Source: UBA7398 sp947491605 (lineage in GTDB: Bacteria; Actinomycetota; Actinomycetes; Nanopelagicales; Nanopelagicaceae). From it: a DNA stretch of 37,603 nucleotides. The stretch lies in NCBI GenBank assembly GCA_947491605.1, contig CANLJW010000009.1:1-37603 (forward strand). Reading direction: 5' to 3'. Shown piece after piece: positions 23,093-31,771 of the stretch (its first letter is position 1; the number at the start of each line of letters is the position of its first letter). A program made the translations under genes and the position numbers. Below the pieces are notes generated by a model. It was given only the letters and a program-made list of their open reading frames with translations, ran no database searches and was not told where the DNA came from.

Positions 23093-23105
23093 TAACCTCT
23101 ACCTA
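23093..23105 (+). promoter_or_regulatory. Possible -10 element of a leaderless antitoxin transcript
   Basis: TAACCT (23093-23098) fits the TAnnnT -10 pattern and ends 6 nt before the ATG at 23105, which would place the transcription start at or next to the A of ATG. No Shine-Dalgarno is present. Leaderless mRNAs are common in actinobacteria. No convincing -35 box is visible. Confidence 0.35.
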
Positions 23106-23398
23106 TGAGTGACAAAGTAAAGGCTAAGAAAGCGAATCCGCCATTTAAGCGAACTCGAAAAGGTCGGACCCGCTCATCTCGAGTTAGTAGCAAGAATCAA
23201 GTAACAATCCCCGTTGAAATTCTTCGCCAGGCTGGCATCGCACCAAATGAATTAGTAAATTTCAAATTTAATAAGAGCGGCGAAATTGTAATTTCGAAAG
23301 AAGGCTCCGCGCTTGAATCCCTTTTTGGCGCACTTTCTGGAACTTATGTTGATTTTGATCTGCGCAAAGAGAGGGACGAGTGGGGATCGAAGTATTAA
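23105..23398 (+). CDS. AbrB/MazE-type antitoxin (VapB-like)
   Basis: The 97-residue protein has a SpoVT/AbrB swapped-hairpin DNA-binding domain at about 25-66: SSRVSSKNQVTIPVEILRQA, then GIAPNELVNFKF and GEIVISK. A basic tail of about 25 residues (KVKAKKANPPFKRTRKGRTR) precedes it. The acidic/aromatic C-terminus (GTYVDFDLRKERDEW) is the likely toxin-binding part. It overlaps the PIN-domain gene by 19 nt, the typical antitoxin-first arrangement of a type II module. It should neutralise the toxin and repress the operon by binding its own promoter. The exact subfamily (VapB versus another AbrB antitoxin) cannot be settled here. Confidence 0.82.
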   Translation: MSDKVKAKKANPPFKRTRKGRTRSSRVSSKNQVTIPVEILRQAGIAPNELVNFKFNKSGEIVISKEGSALESLFGALSGTYVDFDLRKERDEWGSKY

Positions 23399-23763
23399 TT
23401 GATACCTCGTTCTTAATTGCTGCGCTGGAAGCCGCAGATTCACACCACGAGAGCGCTAAAACCCAACTGCGAAAGTTGCCAGTTGGCACCAGAATGAATA
23501 TCAGCGCCATAACCCAAGCCGAAACTCTGATTGCTCCAATGCGGATGAGCGATGCGCACTTTCATATGACTTCAAAGTTGATTACAGATCGATTCACTAT
23601 TCTTGACGTAAATAGCGAAATAGCGCAACGCGCTGCACAAATCAGAAGTAAGAATAAGATTACGCTAGTAGATGCGATAATTATTGCTACTGCACTCCAT
23701 CACAAACAGGAGCTCTACACCTTCGATCGTTTGATGAAAGCCGTTTATGACAAGACCAAGTAA
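23380..23763 (+). CDS. PIN-domain ribonuclease toxin (VapC-like)
   Basis: The 127-residue PIN-domain protein keeps all four acidic positions expected for the metal centre: Asp8 (LIDTSFLIAAL), Glu48 (TQAETL), Asp98 (LVDAIIIATAL) and Asp116 (TFDRLM). VapC enzymes are Mg-dependent RNases that often cut tRNA or 23S rRNA; the target here is unknown. The start is a GTG inside the antitoxin gene, 19 nt before that gene's stop. It overlaps the next gene by 17 nt. With an intact active site and antitoxin, the module looks functional rather than decayed. Confidence 0.85.
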   Translation: MGIEVLIDTSFLIAALEAADSHHESAKTQLRKLPVGTRMNISAITQAETLIAPMRMSDAHFHMTSKLITDRFTILDVNSEIAQRAAQIRSKNKITLVDAIIIATALHHKQELYTFDRLMKAVYDKTK

Positions 23764-24409
23764 ATTGGATCGGTTGCAGTTAACTAAACCAAAATTGCGT
23801 GGAGTGATTCATCTTGTCATGTCCCCCGTATCACTTGTCGGCGGCTTAATACTTATGACCATTGCTGGCGAACTTCGTGGTCGAATAACTGCCGGCATCT
23901 TTACTCTCACTGCCGTAACGCTTTTTACTTGTAGCGCGCTTTATCACCGCGTGAAGTGGAAACCTGGCCCACATGCGCTCTGGCGCAGAATTGATCACGC
24001 AAATATTCCAATTCTTATTGCTGGCACATACACACCCTTTGCAATCTTCTTGCTCGAGAAAAATCAAGCAATCATCTTGCTCTCCGCAGTTTGGGGCGGA
24101 GCGCTAGCAGCAGCAGTATTTAGAATCGCTTGGATTAATGCGCCGCGTTGGTTATACGTACCTATCTATATTGCGCTCGGCTGGGCCGCAGTTTTCTATC
24201 TTCCGACTTTCTGGAAAGTTGGCGGCGTTGCAGTCTTTGTCTTAATTCTTACTGGTGGCGTTCTCTACTCTGCTGGCGGAATTATTTACGCGCTGAAGAA
24301 ACCTAATTTCTCCATTAATTGGTTTGGCTTTCACGAACTCTTTCACGCAATGACCGCTGCTGCATTCTTAACTCACTTTGCAGCTGCTGTGATTGTGATC
24401 ATTCGCTAA
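23747..24409 (+). CDS. Hemolysin III / YqfA-family (PAQR-like) membrane protein
   Basis: The 220-residue protein has about seven hydrophobic segments and the conserved polar motifs of the hemolysin III/CREST superfamily: SALYHR at 63-68, RRIDHANIPILIAGTYTPF at 80-98, GGVLYSAGGIIY at 170-181, and FGFHELFHAMT at 193-203. His67, Asp83, His196 and His200 form the presumed metal-binding, hydrolase-like site. Despite the name, most members are not proven cytolysins; a lipid-modifying or stress role is more likely. The ATG overlaps the toxin gene by 17 nt, so all three + strand genes form one operon. It ends at a terminator shared with rpoC. Confidence 0.88.
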   Translation: MTRPSKLDRLQLTKPKLRGVIHLVMSPVSLVGGLILMTIAGELRGRITAGIFTLTAVTLFTCSALYHRVKWKPGPHALWRRIDHANIPILIAGTYTPFAIFLLEKNQAIILLSAVWGGALAAAVFRIAWINAPRWLYVPIYIALGWAAVFYLPTFWKVGGVAVFVLILTGGVLYSAGGIIYALKKPNFSINWFGFHELFHAMTAAAFLTHFAAAVIVIIR

Positions 24410-24411
24410 TT

Positions 24412-24443
24412 AAAAAAGCCCGCCTCAATTAAGAGACGGGCTT
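24412..24443. terminator. Bidirectional terminator between the hemolysin III gene and rpoC
   Basis: AAGCCCG-C-CTC / GAG-A-CGGGCTT forms a 10-bp stem with one mismatch and a 6-nt loop. For rpoC (minus) it is followed by TTTTTT, a good intrinsic terminator 13 nt past the stop. On the + strand it is followed by TTAATTT, a weaker tract. The two converging operons share it. Confidence 0.85.
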
Positions 24444-24455
24444 AATTTCTAATTA

Positions 24456-27400
24456 CTACTTACCGCGAGCATCCGATTCGAATTCATCGAGACGAATTGC
24501 TTCACCTGAACCTGATTGTTCAAATGGTGTGAAGTCATATTCATCGTAAGCTGCGTAAACCGCGGCCTTTGCTTCCTCGGTAGGTTCAACTCGCACGTTG
24601 CGATAACGAGCAAGACCTGTACCTGCAGGGATAAGTTTTCCGATGATGACGTTCTCTTTGAGACCAAGAAGTGGATCGCTCTTCTCCGACAACGCTGCAT
24701 CGGTAAGTACGCGAGTTGTTTCTTGGAACGAAGCAGCTGATAACCAAGATTCAGTTGCAAGCGATGCTTTAGTGATACCCAAAAGTTCTGGGCGACCTGA
24801 AGCGGCTTTGCCACCAGTTGCAACCGCTTTACGGTTTTCGGCTTCGAATCGGAGCCGGTCAACTAATTCGCCTGGCAACATATCGGCGTCACCTGGTTCA
24901 AGAACGGTGATCCGCTTCAACATTTGACGCACAATGATTTCAATGTGCTTATCGTGAATGTTTACACCCTGAGATCGATAAACCTCTTGGATTTCATTCA
25001 CTAAGTGAATTTGAGTTTGGCGTGGGCCAAGGATACGAAGAACTTGCTTCGGATCAATTGCGCCAACCACCATTACTTCACCGACATTAACTCGTTGGCC
25101 TTCTTCGACCTTAAGTTTTTGACGACGTGTAATTGGGTAAGCAACTGCTTCGCTGCCATCGTCTGGGGTAACAATGATCTTCTTACCCTTTGCATCTTCC
25201 AAGAAACTAACTACGCCAGCAGTTTCTGCAATTGGCGCAACACCCTTAGGTGTACGAGCTTCGAAGAGTTCAACGATACGTGGCAAACCATGAGTGATTT
25301 GAGTTTCACCCGAAAGCATTGCACCACCAGTATGGAAGGTACGCATTGTGAGCTGAGTTCCAGGTTCACCGATTGATTGCGCAGCGATAATTCCAACAGC
25401 TTCGCCGACATCAACGATTTTGCCAGTAGCCATTGATCGGCCGTAGCACTTACCGCATTGGCCAACTTTGCTATCGCAAGTTAGAACTGAGCGAACTTTA
25501 ACTTCAGCAACACCAGCGGCAACAAGTACATCGATGATCCGATCACCAAGATCGGTACCAGCAGCAACAAGTACTTTGCCAGCTACTGAAATATCTTCAG
25601 CAAGTGTGCGTCCGTAAATTGAAGTTTCAACGTGTTCATCACGAGTTAGCGCACCGGTTGATGACTTAGTAGCAATTGCTGCCATTAAGCCACGTTCGGT
25701 ACCGCAATCTTCTTCGCGGATGATGACATCTTGGGCCACGTCGCAGAGACGACGAGTTAGGTAACCCGAGTCCGCAGTACGTAACGCAGTATCAGCAAGA
25801 CCTTTTCGAGCACCGTGAGTTGAAATGAAGTACTCAAGTACTGATAGACCTTCGCGGAAGTTAGATTTAATCGGACGCGGAATAATTTCACCCTTTGGGT
25901 TAGCTACAAGTCCGCGCATACCTGCGATTTGACGGATCTGCATCATATTTCCACGAGCACCGGAGTAAACCATCATCCAAACTGGGTTAGTCCGTGGGAA
26001 GTTTTCTTCCATTTCCTTTGCAACTTCGTTAGTTGCTTGGGTCCAGATTTCAATTAACTCTTGACGACGTTCGTCATCGGTAATAAGTCCCTTTTCGTAT
26101 TGGGATTGCACCTTGTCCGCACGAGTTTCATAGCTTTCCAAGATTTCCAATTTACGAGATGGAGTTACAAAGTCTTCGATACCAATTGTGGCACCGGCAC
26201 GAGTAGCCCAGTGGAAGCCAAGTTCTTTAAGTCCATCAAGAACGTTAGCAACAACAACCTTTGGATAGCCTTCTGCAAGATTATCAACGATCAAACCAAG
26301 TAACTTCTTGGTAACGTCATAATCAACATATGGGAATCCTTCTGGCAACACTTCATTAAATAGTGCGCGACCAAGAGTTGTTTCGCGAGTTGCGATTACA
26401 CCGTTCTCCGCAATACGAATCTTTACTTTCGCTTGTAGAGATACTGAATTTTGATCGTGCGCCATTAACGCTTCTGAGATTGAGGAGAAGATACGTCCTT
26501 CACCTAATTCATTCTCGCGAAGTGATGTTAAGTAGTAGAGACCAAGCACCATGTCTTGAGTAGGAGCGGTGAGTGGTCGTCCGCTTGCTGGCGAAAGAAT
26601 GTTGTTTGAAGACAACATCAAAATACGGGCTTCGGCTTGCGCTTCTGCAGAAAGTGGCACGTGTACCGCCATCTGGTCACCGTCGAAGTCTGCGTTAAAT
26701 GCAGTACATACGAGTGGGTGAATTTGGATCGCTTTACCTTCGATTAGTTGTGGTTCGAAAGCTTGGATACCTAAGCGGTGCAAGGTAGGTGCACGGTTTA
26801 GCAGTACTGGATGCTCGGCAATAACTTCTTCCAAAACATCCCATACAACTGCACGTGAACGTTCCACCATGCGCTTTGCAGATTTAATATTTTGTGCGTG
26901 GTTCAAATCAACTAAACGCTTCATCACGAATGGTTTGAATAATTCAAGCGCCATTTGTTTAGGCAGACCGCATTGGTGCAACTTAAGTTGTGGACCAACA
27001 ACGATTACTGAACGACCAGAGTAATCCACGCGCTTTCCGAGCAAGTTCTGACGGAAACGACCTTGCTTACCTTTAAGCATGTCTGAAAGTGATTTAAGGG
27101 GACGGTTTCCTGGACCAGTTACTGGGCGACCGCGACGACCGTTATCAAATAGCGCATCAACAGCTTCCTGCAACATACGCTTTTCGTTATTAACGATAAT
27201 TTCTGGTGCACCAAGATCAACCAAACGCTTCAAACGATTATTACGGTTGATTACGCGACGATAAAGATCGTTTAGATCTGAAGTTGCGAATCGTCCGCCA
27301 TCGAGTTGAACCATTGGGCGAAGATCAGGTGGAATAACTGGAACACAATCAAGCACCATAGATTCTGGAGCGTTTGATGTGTTTAGGAATGAGTTAACGA

Positions 27401-28292
27401 CTTTAAGACGCTTGATCGCACGAGTCTTCTTCTGACCCTTACCGGTCTGGCTTAAATCATTTAACTTATCAAATTCTGATTGCAGATCGAAAGTGCGTAG
27501 TCGAGCTTGAATTGCAGCTGCGCCCATTGCACCCTTGAAATACATTCCGAAACGATCGCGCATTTCGCGATAAAGGTTTTCGTCACCTTCAAGATCTTGA
27601 ACTTTAAGGTTCTTGAAGCGAGTCCAAACTTCTTGGATGCGATCGAGCTCGCGTTGTGCGCGTTCGCGAATTTGCTTCAATTCACGCTCGGCGCCTTCCC
27701 GGATTTTTCGCTTCTGATCAGCTTTTGCATCTTCAGCTTCTAATTCAGCGAGATCTATCTCGAACTTCTGTTGACGTCCAGCTAATTCAAGATCGCGACG
27801 AGTTTCAATCTTTTTAATATCTGAGTTCAACTTCTTCTCAAGTTTTGGCAAATCTTCTTCACGAAGTTCGGTATCAACTTCAGTGATCATGTATGCCGCG
27901 AAATAAATTACCTTTTCTAGATCTTTTGGTGCGAGATCAAGCAAGTAACCAAGTCGGGATGGCACGCCTTTGAAATACCAGATGTGAGTTACAGGTGCTG
28001 CGAGTTCGATGTGACCCATACGTTCACGACGAACTTTTGCGCGAGTTACTTCAACGCCGCAACGTTCGCAGATAATTCCTTTGAAACGTACGCGCTTGTA
28101 CTTACCGCAATAACATTCCCAGTCACGAGTTGGTCCGAAGATTTTTTCATCGAAGAGACCATCTTTTTCTGGCTTGAGTGTGCGGTAGTTGATGGTCTCT
28201 GGCTTCTTAACTTCACCAAAGGACCACTCACGAATATTTTGCGCCGAAGCGAGACCGATTCTTAATTCATCGAAAAAGTTGACATCTAACAT
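24456..28292 (-). CDS. rpoC: DNA-directed RNA polymerase subunit beta'
   Basis: Beta' carries the catalytic magnesium and clamp of RNA polymerase. The 1278-residue product has the N-terminal zinc ribbon Cys60, Cys62, Cys75, Cys78, the catalytic NADFDGDQMAVH at about 530, bridge-helix and trigger-loop regions (GARGNMMQIRQIAGMRGLVA; GEPGTQLTMRTFHTGG), and the second zinc site, with CGTERG at about 865 and CDSKVGQCGKCYG at about 945. An actinobacterial-type insert (charged coiled region, about 145-230) is present. It follows rpoB by 14 nt and ends at an intrinsic terminator. ATG start. Confidence 0.98.
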   Translation of the reverse strand: MLDVNFFDELRIGLASAQNIREWSFGEVKKPETINYRTLKPEKDGLFDEKIFGPTRDWECYCGKYKRVRFKGIICERCGVEVTRAKVRRERMGHIELAAPVTHIWYFKGVPSRLGYLLDLAPKDLEKVIYFAAYMITEVDTELREEDLPKLEKKLNSDIKKIETRRDLELAGRQQKFEIDLAELEAEDAKADQKRKIREGAERELKQIRERAQRELDRIQEVWTRFKNLKVQDLEGDENLYREMRDRFGMYFKGAMGAAAIQARLRTFDLQSEFDKLNDLSQTGKGQKKTRAIKRLKVVNSFLNTSNAPESMVLDCVPVIPPDLRPMVQLDGGRFATSDLNDLYRRVINRNNRLKRLVDLGAPEIIVNNEKRMLQEAVDALFDNGRRGRPVTGPGNRPLKSLSDMLKGKQGRFRQNLLGKRVDYSGRSVIVVGPQLKLHQCGLPKQMALELFKPFVMKRLVDLNHAQNIKSAKRMVERSRAVVWDVLEEVIAEHPVLLNRAPTLHRLGIQAFEPQLIEGKAIQIHPLVCTAFNADFDGDQMAVHVPLSAEAQAEARILMLSSNNILSPASGRPLTAPTQDMVLGLYYLTSLRENELGEGRIFSSISEALMAHDQNSVSLQAKVKIRIAENGVIATRETTLGRALFNEVLPEGFPYVDYDVTKKLLGLIVDNLAEGYPKVVVANVLDGLKELGFHWATRAGATIGIEDFVTPSRKLEILESYETRADKVQSQYEKGLITDDERRQELIEIWTQATNEVAKEMEENFPRTNPVWMMVYSGARGNMMQIRQIAGMRGLVANPKGEIIPRPIKSNFREGLSVLEYFISTHGARKGLADTALRTADSGYLTRRLCDVAQDVIIREEDCGTERGLMAAIATKSSTGALTRDEHVETSIYGRTLAEDISVAGKVLVAAGTDLGDRIIDVLVAAGVAEVKVRSVLTCDSKVGQCGKCYGRSMATGKIVDVGEAVGIIAAQSIGEPGTQLTMRTFHTGGAMLSGETQITHGLPRIVELFEARTPKGVAPIAETAGVVSFLEDAKGKKIIVTPDDGSEAVAYPITRRQKLKVEEGQRVNVGEVMVVGAIDPKQVLRILGPRQTQIHLVNEIQEVYRSQGVNIHDKHIEIIVRQMLKRITVLEPGDADMLPGELVDRLRFEAENRKAVATGGKAASGRPELLGITKASLATESWLSAASFQETTRVLTDAALSEKSDPLLGLKENVIIGKLIPAGTGLARYRNVRVEPTEEAKAAVYAAYDEYDFTPFEQSGSGEAIRLDEFESDARGK

Positions 28293-28306
28293 AGTTATTT
28301 ATCTCC

Positions 28307-31300
28307 TCAAACTTCTTCAACAGAGCTTGGTTCAACTCGGGACAAGTTGATACCTAACTCTTCGGCGGTTCGGAATACTTCTTCATCGGTATCACGGAGT
28401 GCAATGGCGACGCCTTCAGATGAAAGCACTTCGACATTGAGACATAGTGATTGCATTTCCTTAACAAGTACCTTGAATGATTCTGGGATACCTGGCTCTG
28501 GAATGTTTTCGCCCTTAACAATCGCTTCATAAACCTTTACGCGACCAAGTACGTCATCAGATTTAATTGTGAGCAATTCTTGCAAGGTGTACGCAGCGCC
28601 ATAAGCTTCTAGCGCCCAAACTTCCATTTCGCCGAAGCGCTGACCACCGAATTGTGCTTTTCCACCGAGTGGTTGTTGGGTGATCATGGAGTATGGACCA
28701 GTTGAACGAGCGTGAATCTTGTCGTCTACCAAGTGGTGGAGCTTCAAGATATACATGTAACCAACTGTGATTGCTTCTTTATATGGCTGACCGGTACGGC
28801 CATCAAATAATTTTGCTTTTCCGTTTGGTCCAACAAGTTGCATTCCGTCAGCATTTGGAAGTGTCGATCCAAGTAGACCTTGAATTTCATCTTCGCGAGC
28901 GCCGTCGAATACTGGTGTTGCGATGTTGGTATTTGGCGCAGCTGATGCAGCACCGATGGTGTGCATACGTTTCTGCCAATCTTCCTTATCGCCGCTTACT
29001 TGCCAGCCACTCTTAGCAACCCAACCTAAGTGAGTTTCTAAAACTTGACCGACGTTCATACGACCAGGAACACCGAGCGGATTAAGTACAACATCTACTG
29101 GAGTTCCATCTGCAAGGAATGGCATATCTTCAACTGGCAAAATCTTGGAGATAACACCCTTGTTACCGTGGCGACCAGCAAGCTTGTCACCATCTTGAAT
29201 CTTTCGCTTCTGTGCAATGTAAACTCGAACAACTTGGTTAACACCAGCTGGCAAATCGTAACCATCTTCAAGTTCTTGAAGTTTTACCCCGATTACTTTT
29301 CCGCCTTCACCGTGTGGAACTTTGAGTGAGGTATCGCGAACTTCTCGAGCTTTCTCACCGAAAATTGCACGGAGCAAACGTTCTTCTGGAGTTAATTCGG
29401 TTTCGCCTTTTGGCGTTACCTTTCCAACAAGAATGTCGCCCGGAACTACATCAGCACCGATACGAATAATTCCGCGCTCATCAAGATCTGAGAGAACTTC
29501 TTCAGAAACGTTAGGGATATCGCGAGTGATTTCTTCAGCACCAAGTTTGGTGTCGCGAGCATCAACTTCATACTCTTCAATATGGATAGAAGAGAGCACA
29601 TCATCTTGCACTAAACGTTGCGACAAGATAATCGCGTCTTCGTAGTTATGGCCTTCCCATGACATAAATGCCACGAGCAAGTTCTTGCCAAGCGCCATTT
29701 CACCTTTATCGGTACATGGACCATCAGCAATTGCTTGGCCGGCTACTACTTTGTCGCCAGCATTTACGAGAACTTTCTGATTTCGAGATGTGCTCTGGTT
29801 TGAGCGAATGAACTTCTCTAGATAATAAGGTTCTTCTTTGCCATCTTCTTCTTCAATAATTACTACATCTGATTGAACTGAGATTACTTTGCCGCCTTTT
29901 TTGGCAAGAAGTACATCGCCAGCATCGATAGCTGCGCGGTATTCCATACCAGTACCAACAAGTGGAGATTCAGAACGCATCAACGGCACAGCCTGACGCA
30001 TCATGTTAGAACCCATGAGGGCACGGTTTGCATCGTCATGCTCTAAGAACGGAATCATTGCGGTAGCAACCGAAACCATCTGGCGCGGTGATACATCCAT
30101 GTAATCAACTTCTTCAGCGAGAATGTTTTCAACTTCGCCACCACGACGACGAACCAATACCCGAGGTTCTGCGAAATGGTTATCTTCAGTTAACGGAGCA
30201 TTTGCTTGTGCGATTACGTGTTCATCTTCTTCATCAGCAGTTAAGTAATCCACAGCATCTGAAACTTTGCCATTTGTTACTTTGCGATAAGGAGTTTCTA
30301 CGAAACCAAATGGCGTGATGCGTGCATACGTTGCAAGCGATCCAATAAGTCCAATGTTTGGACCTTCTGGAGTTTCGATTGGACACATACGGCCGTAGTG
30401 CGATGGGTGCACGTCACGAACTTCGAAACCAGCACGATCTCGGGAGAGACCGCCGGGTCCAAGTGCTGAAAGTCGACGCTTATGCGTTAAACCAGAAAGT
30501 GGATTTGTTTGATCCATGAACTGTGAAAGTTGTGAAGTTCCGAAGAACTCTTTAATTGATGCAGTGATCGGACGGATGTTAATCAAAGTTTGTGGCGTAA
30601 TAGCTTCCACATCTTGAGTTGTCATACGTTCGCGAACAACGCGTTCCATACGGGAAAGACCGGTACGTACTTGGTTTTGAATTAATTCACCAACAGAACG
30701 TAGGCGGCGGTTACCGAAGTGATCGATATCGTCGATTTCAACACGTACTTGCTTGCCGTACTCCATCAGCGCTTCGCCCTTATGAACCGCTACTAAATAG
30801 CGAATTGTCGCGACAATATCTTCAATCGTAATTAAGCCCTTATTTAGCTCATGATCTAGACCGAGCTTTTTATTTAACTTAAAGCGACCAACCTTAGCCA
30901 AGTCATAACGCTTTGAATTGAAGTAAAGGTTTTCAATTAAGTTTTGTGCAGCTTCTTTAGTTGGTGGTTCACCCGGACGCATTTTGCGATAGATATCAAG
31001 AAGTGCTTCATCTTGAGTATGAACAGTGTCCTTCTCAAGTGTTTGCTTCATTGATTCGTAATCGCCGAATTCAGATGCAACTTGTTCATCAGTCCAACCA
31101 AGTGCCTTTAAGAATACTGTTACAGAAAGTTTGCGCTTGCGGTCAATACGCACGCCAACGAAATCTTTCTTATCAATTTCAAATTCCAACCATGCACCAC
31201 GGCTAGGAATAATCTTTGTTGTGTAAACATCTTTATCTGATGTCTTTTCAATGGTGCGTTCGAAATAAACACCAGGTGAACGAACAAGTTGTGAAACCAC

Positions 31301-31756
31301 AACGCGCTCGGTTCCGTTAATAACGAAAGTTCCACGAGGAGTCATTAATGGGAAGTCGCCCATAAATACTGTTTGAGATTTGATTTCACCGGTGGTGTTG
31401 TTGGTGAATTCTGCAGTTACGAACAATGGAGCTGCGTAAGTTAAATCGCGCTCTTTACATTCAGCGATGCTGTACTTCGCTGGTTCGAAACGGTGATCGC
31501 TAAAAGAAAGCGACATCGATCCTTGAAAATCTTCGATTGGTGAAATCTCTTCAAATATTTCTTCGAGGCCAGAAGTTTTTGGAACTTCGCCTCTGCCAAC
31601 ACGATCATTAAGTCCTAGTCGAGAACGCCAAGCATCATTTCCAAGTAACCAATCAAAGCTCTCAGTTTGCAGAGCTAATAGGTTTGGAACTTCTTGCGGT
31701 TCCCGGATTTTGGCGAAAGATACGCGTAACGGTGCAGTTGATTTTTTCGCGGCCAA
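28307..31756 (-). CDS. rpoB: DNA-directed RNA polymerase subunit beta
   Basis: Beta forms one half of the RNA polymerase cleft and the rifampicin pocket. The 1149-residue product starts MAAKKSTAPLRVSFAKIREP. I chose the TTG at 31756 because GGAGG lies 7 nt upstream; an earlier TTG at 31771 would begin just before that Shine-Dalgarno. The rifampicin region near 405-435 reads SQFMDQTNPLSGLTHKRRLS, with the usual Asp, His and Ser intact and Thr where E. coli has Asn518. Other family blocks are SHYGRMCPIETPEGPNIGLI, GRHGNKGVISKILPVEDMPF and the C-terminal QPLGGKAQFGGQRFGEMEVW. Confidence 0.97.
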   Translation of the reverse strand: MAAKKSTAPLRVSFAKIREPQEVPNLLALQTESFDWLLGNDAWRSRLGLNDRVGRGEVPKTSGLEEIFEEISPIEDFQGSMSLSFSDHRFEPAKYSIAECKERDLTYAAPLFVTAEFTNNTTGEIKSQTVFMGDFPLMTPRGTFVINGTERVVVSQLVRSPGVYFERTIEKTSDKDVYTTKIIPSRGAWLEFEIDKKDFVGVRIDRKRKLSVTVFLKALGWTDEQVASEFGDYESMKQTLEKDTVHTQDEALLDIYRKMRPGEPPTKEAAQNLIENLYFNSKRYDLAKVGRFKLNKKLGLDHELNKGLITIEDIVATIRYLVAVHKGEALMEYGKQVRVEIDDIDHFGNRRLRSVGELIQNQVRTGLSRMERVVRERMTTQDVEAITPQTLINIRPITASIKEFFGTSQLSQFMDQTNPLSGLTHKRRLSALGPGGLSRDRAGFEVRDVHPSHYGRMCPIETPEGPNIGLIGSLATYARITPFGFVETPYRKVTNGKVSDAVDYLTADEEDEHVIAQANAPLTEDNHFAEPRVLVRRRGGEVENILAEEVDYMDVSPRQMVSVATAMIPFLEHDDANRALMGSNMMRQAVPLMRSESPLVGTGMEYRAAIDAGDVLLAKKGGKVISVQSDVVIIEEEDGKEEPYYLEKFIRSNQSTSRNQKVLVNAGDKVVAGQAIADGPCTDKGEMALGKNLLVAFMSWEGHNYEDAIILSQRLVQDDVLSSIHIEEYEVDARDTKLGAEEITRDIPNVSEEVLSDLDERGIIRIGADVVPGDILVGKVTPKGETELTPEERLLRAIFGEKAREVRDTSLKVPHGEGGKVIGVKLQELEDGYDLPAGVNQVVRVYIAQKRKIQDGDKLAGRHGNKGVISKILPVEDMPFLADGTPVDVVLNPLGVPGRMNVGQVLETHLGWVAKSGWQVSGDKEDWQKRMHTIGAASAAPNTNIATPVFDGAREDEIQGLLGSTLPNADGMQLVGPNGKAKLFDGRTGQPYKEAITVGYMYILKLHHLVDDKIHARSTGPYSMITQQPLGGKAQFGGQRFGEMEVWALEAYGAAYTLQELLTIKSDDVLGRVKVYEAIVKGENIPEPGIPESFKVLVKEMQSLCLNVEVLSSEGVAIALRDTDEEVFRTAEELGINLSRVEPSSVEEV

Positions 31757-31771
31757 GATATGTCCTCCCAA

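Larger units (their letters stand above)
22819..23104 (-). promoter_or_regulatory. str-operon leader and divergent intergenic region
   Basis: This 286-nt gap holds the leader of rpsL on the minus strand and the upstream region of the antitoxin gene on the plus strand. In minus-strand order it holds: TTGACC (a possible -35) near 22970; the hairpin GGCGTGAG-TTACT-CTCACGCC (22933-22953); GCTCT/AGAGC with a T6 run in its loop (22911-22930); and CCCGACC-GCGTG-GGTCGGG (22840-22858), 21 nt before the rpsL GTG. The hairpins are directly visible; promoter positions and regulation are not certain. Confidence 0.5.

Noticed and set aside
24643..24927. Plus-strand frame opposite the rpoC 3' end
   Set aside because: Arginine/serine-rich translation typical of an antisense shadow of a conserved coding region; no start signals.
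31757..31771. Earlier TTG start for rpoB
   Set aside because: The TTG at 31771 precedes GGGAGGAC, which is the Shine-Dalgarno for the TTG at 31756.
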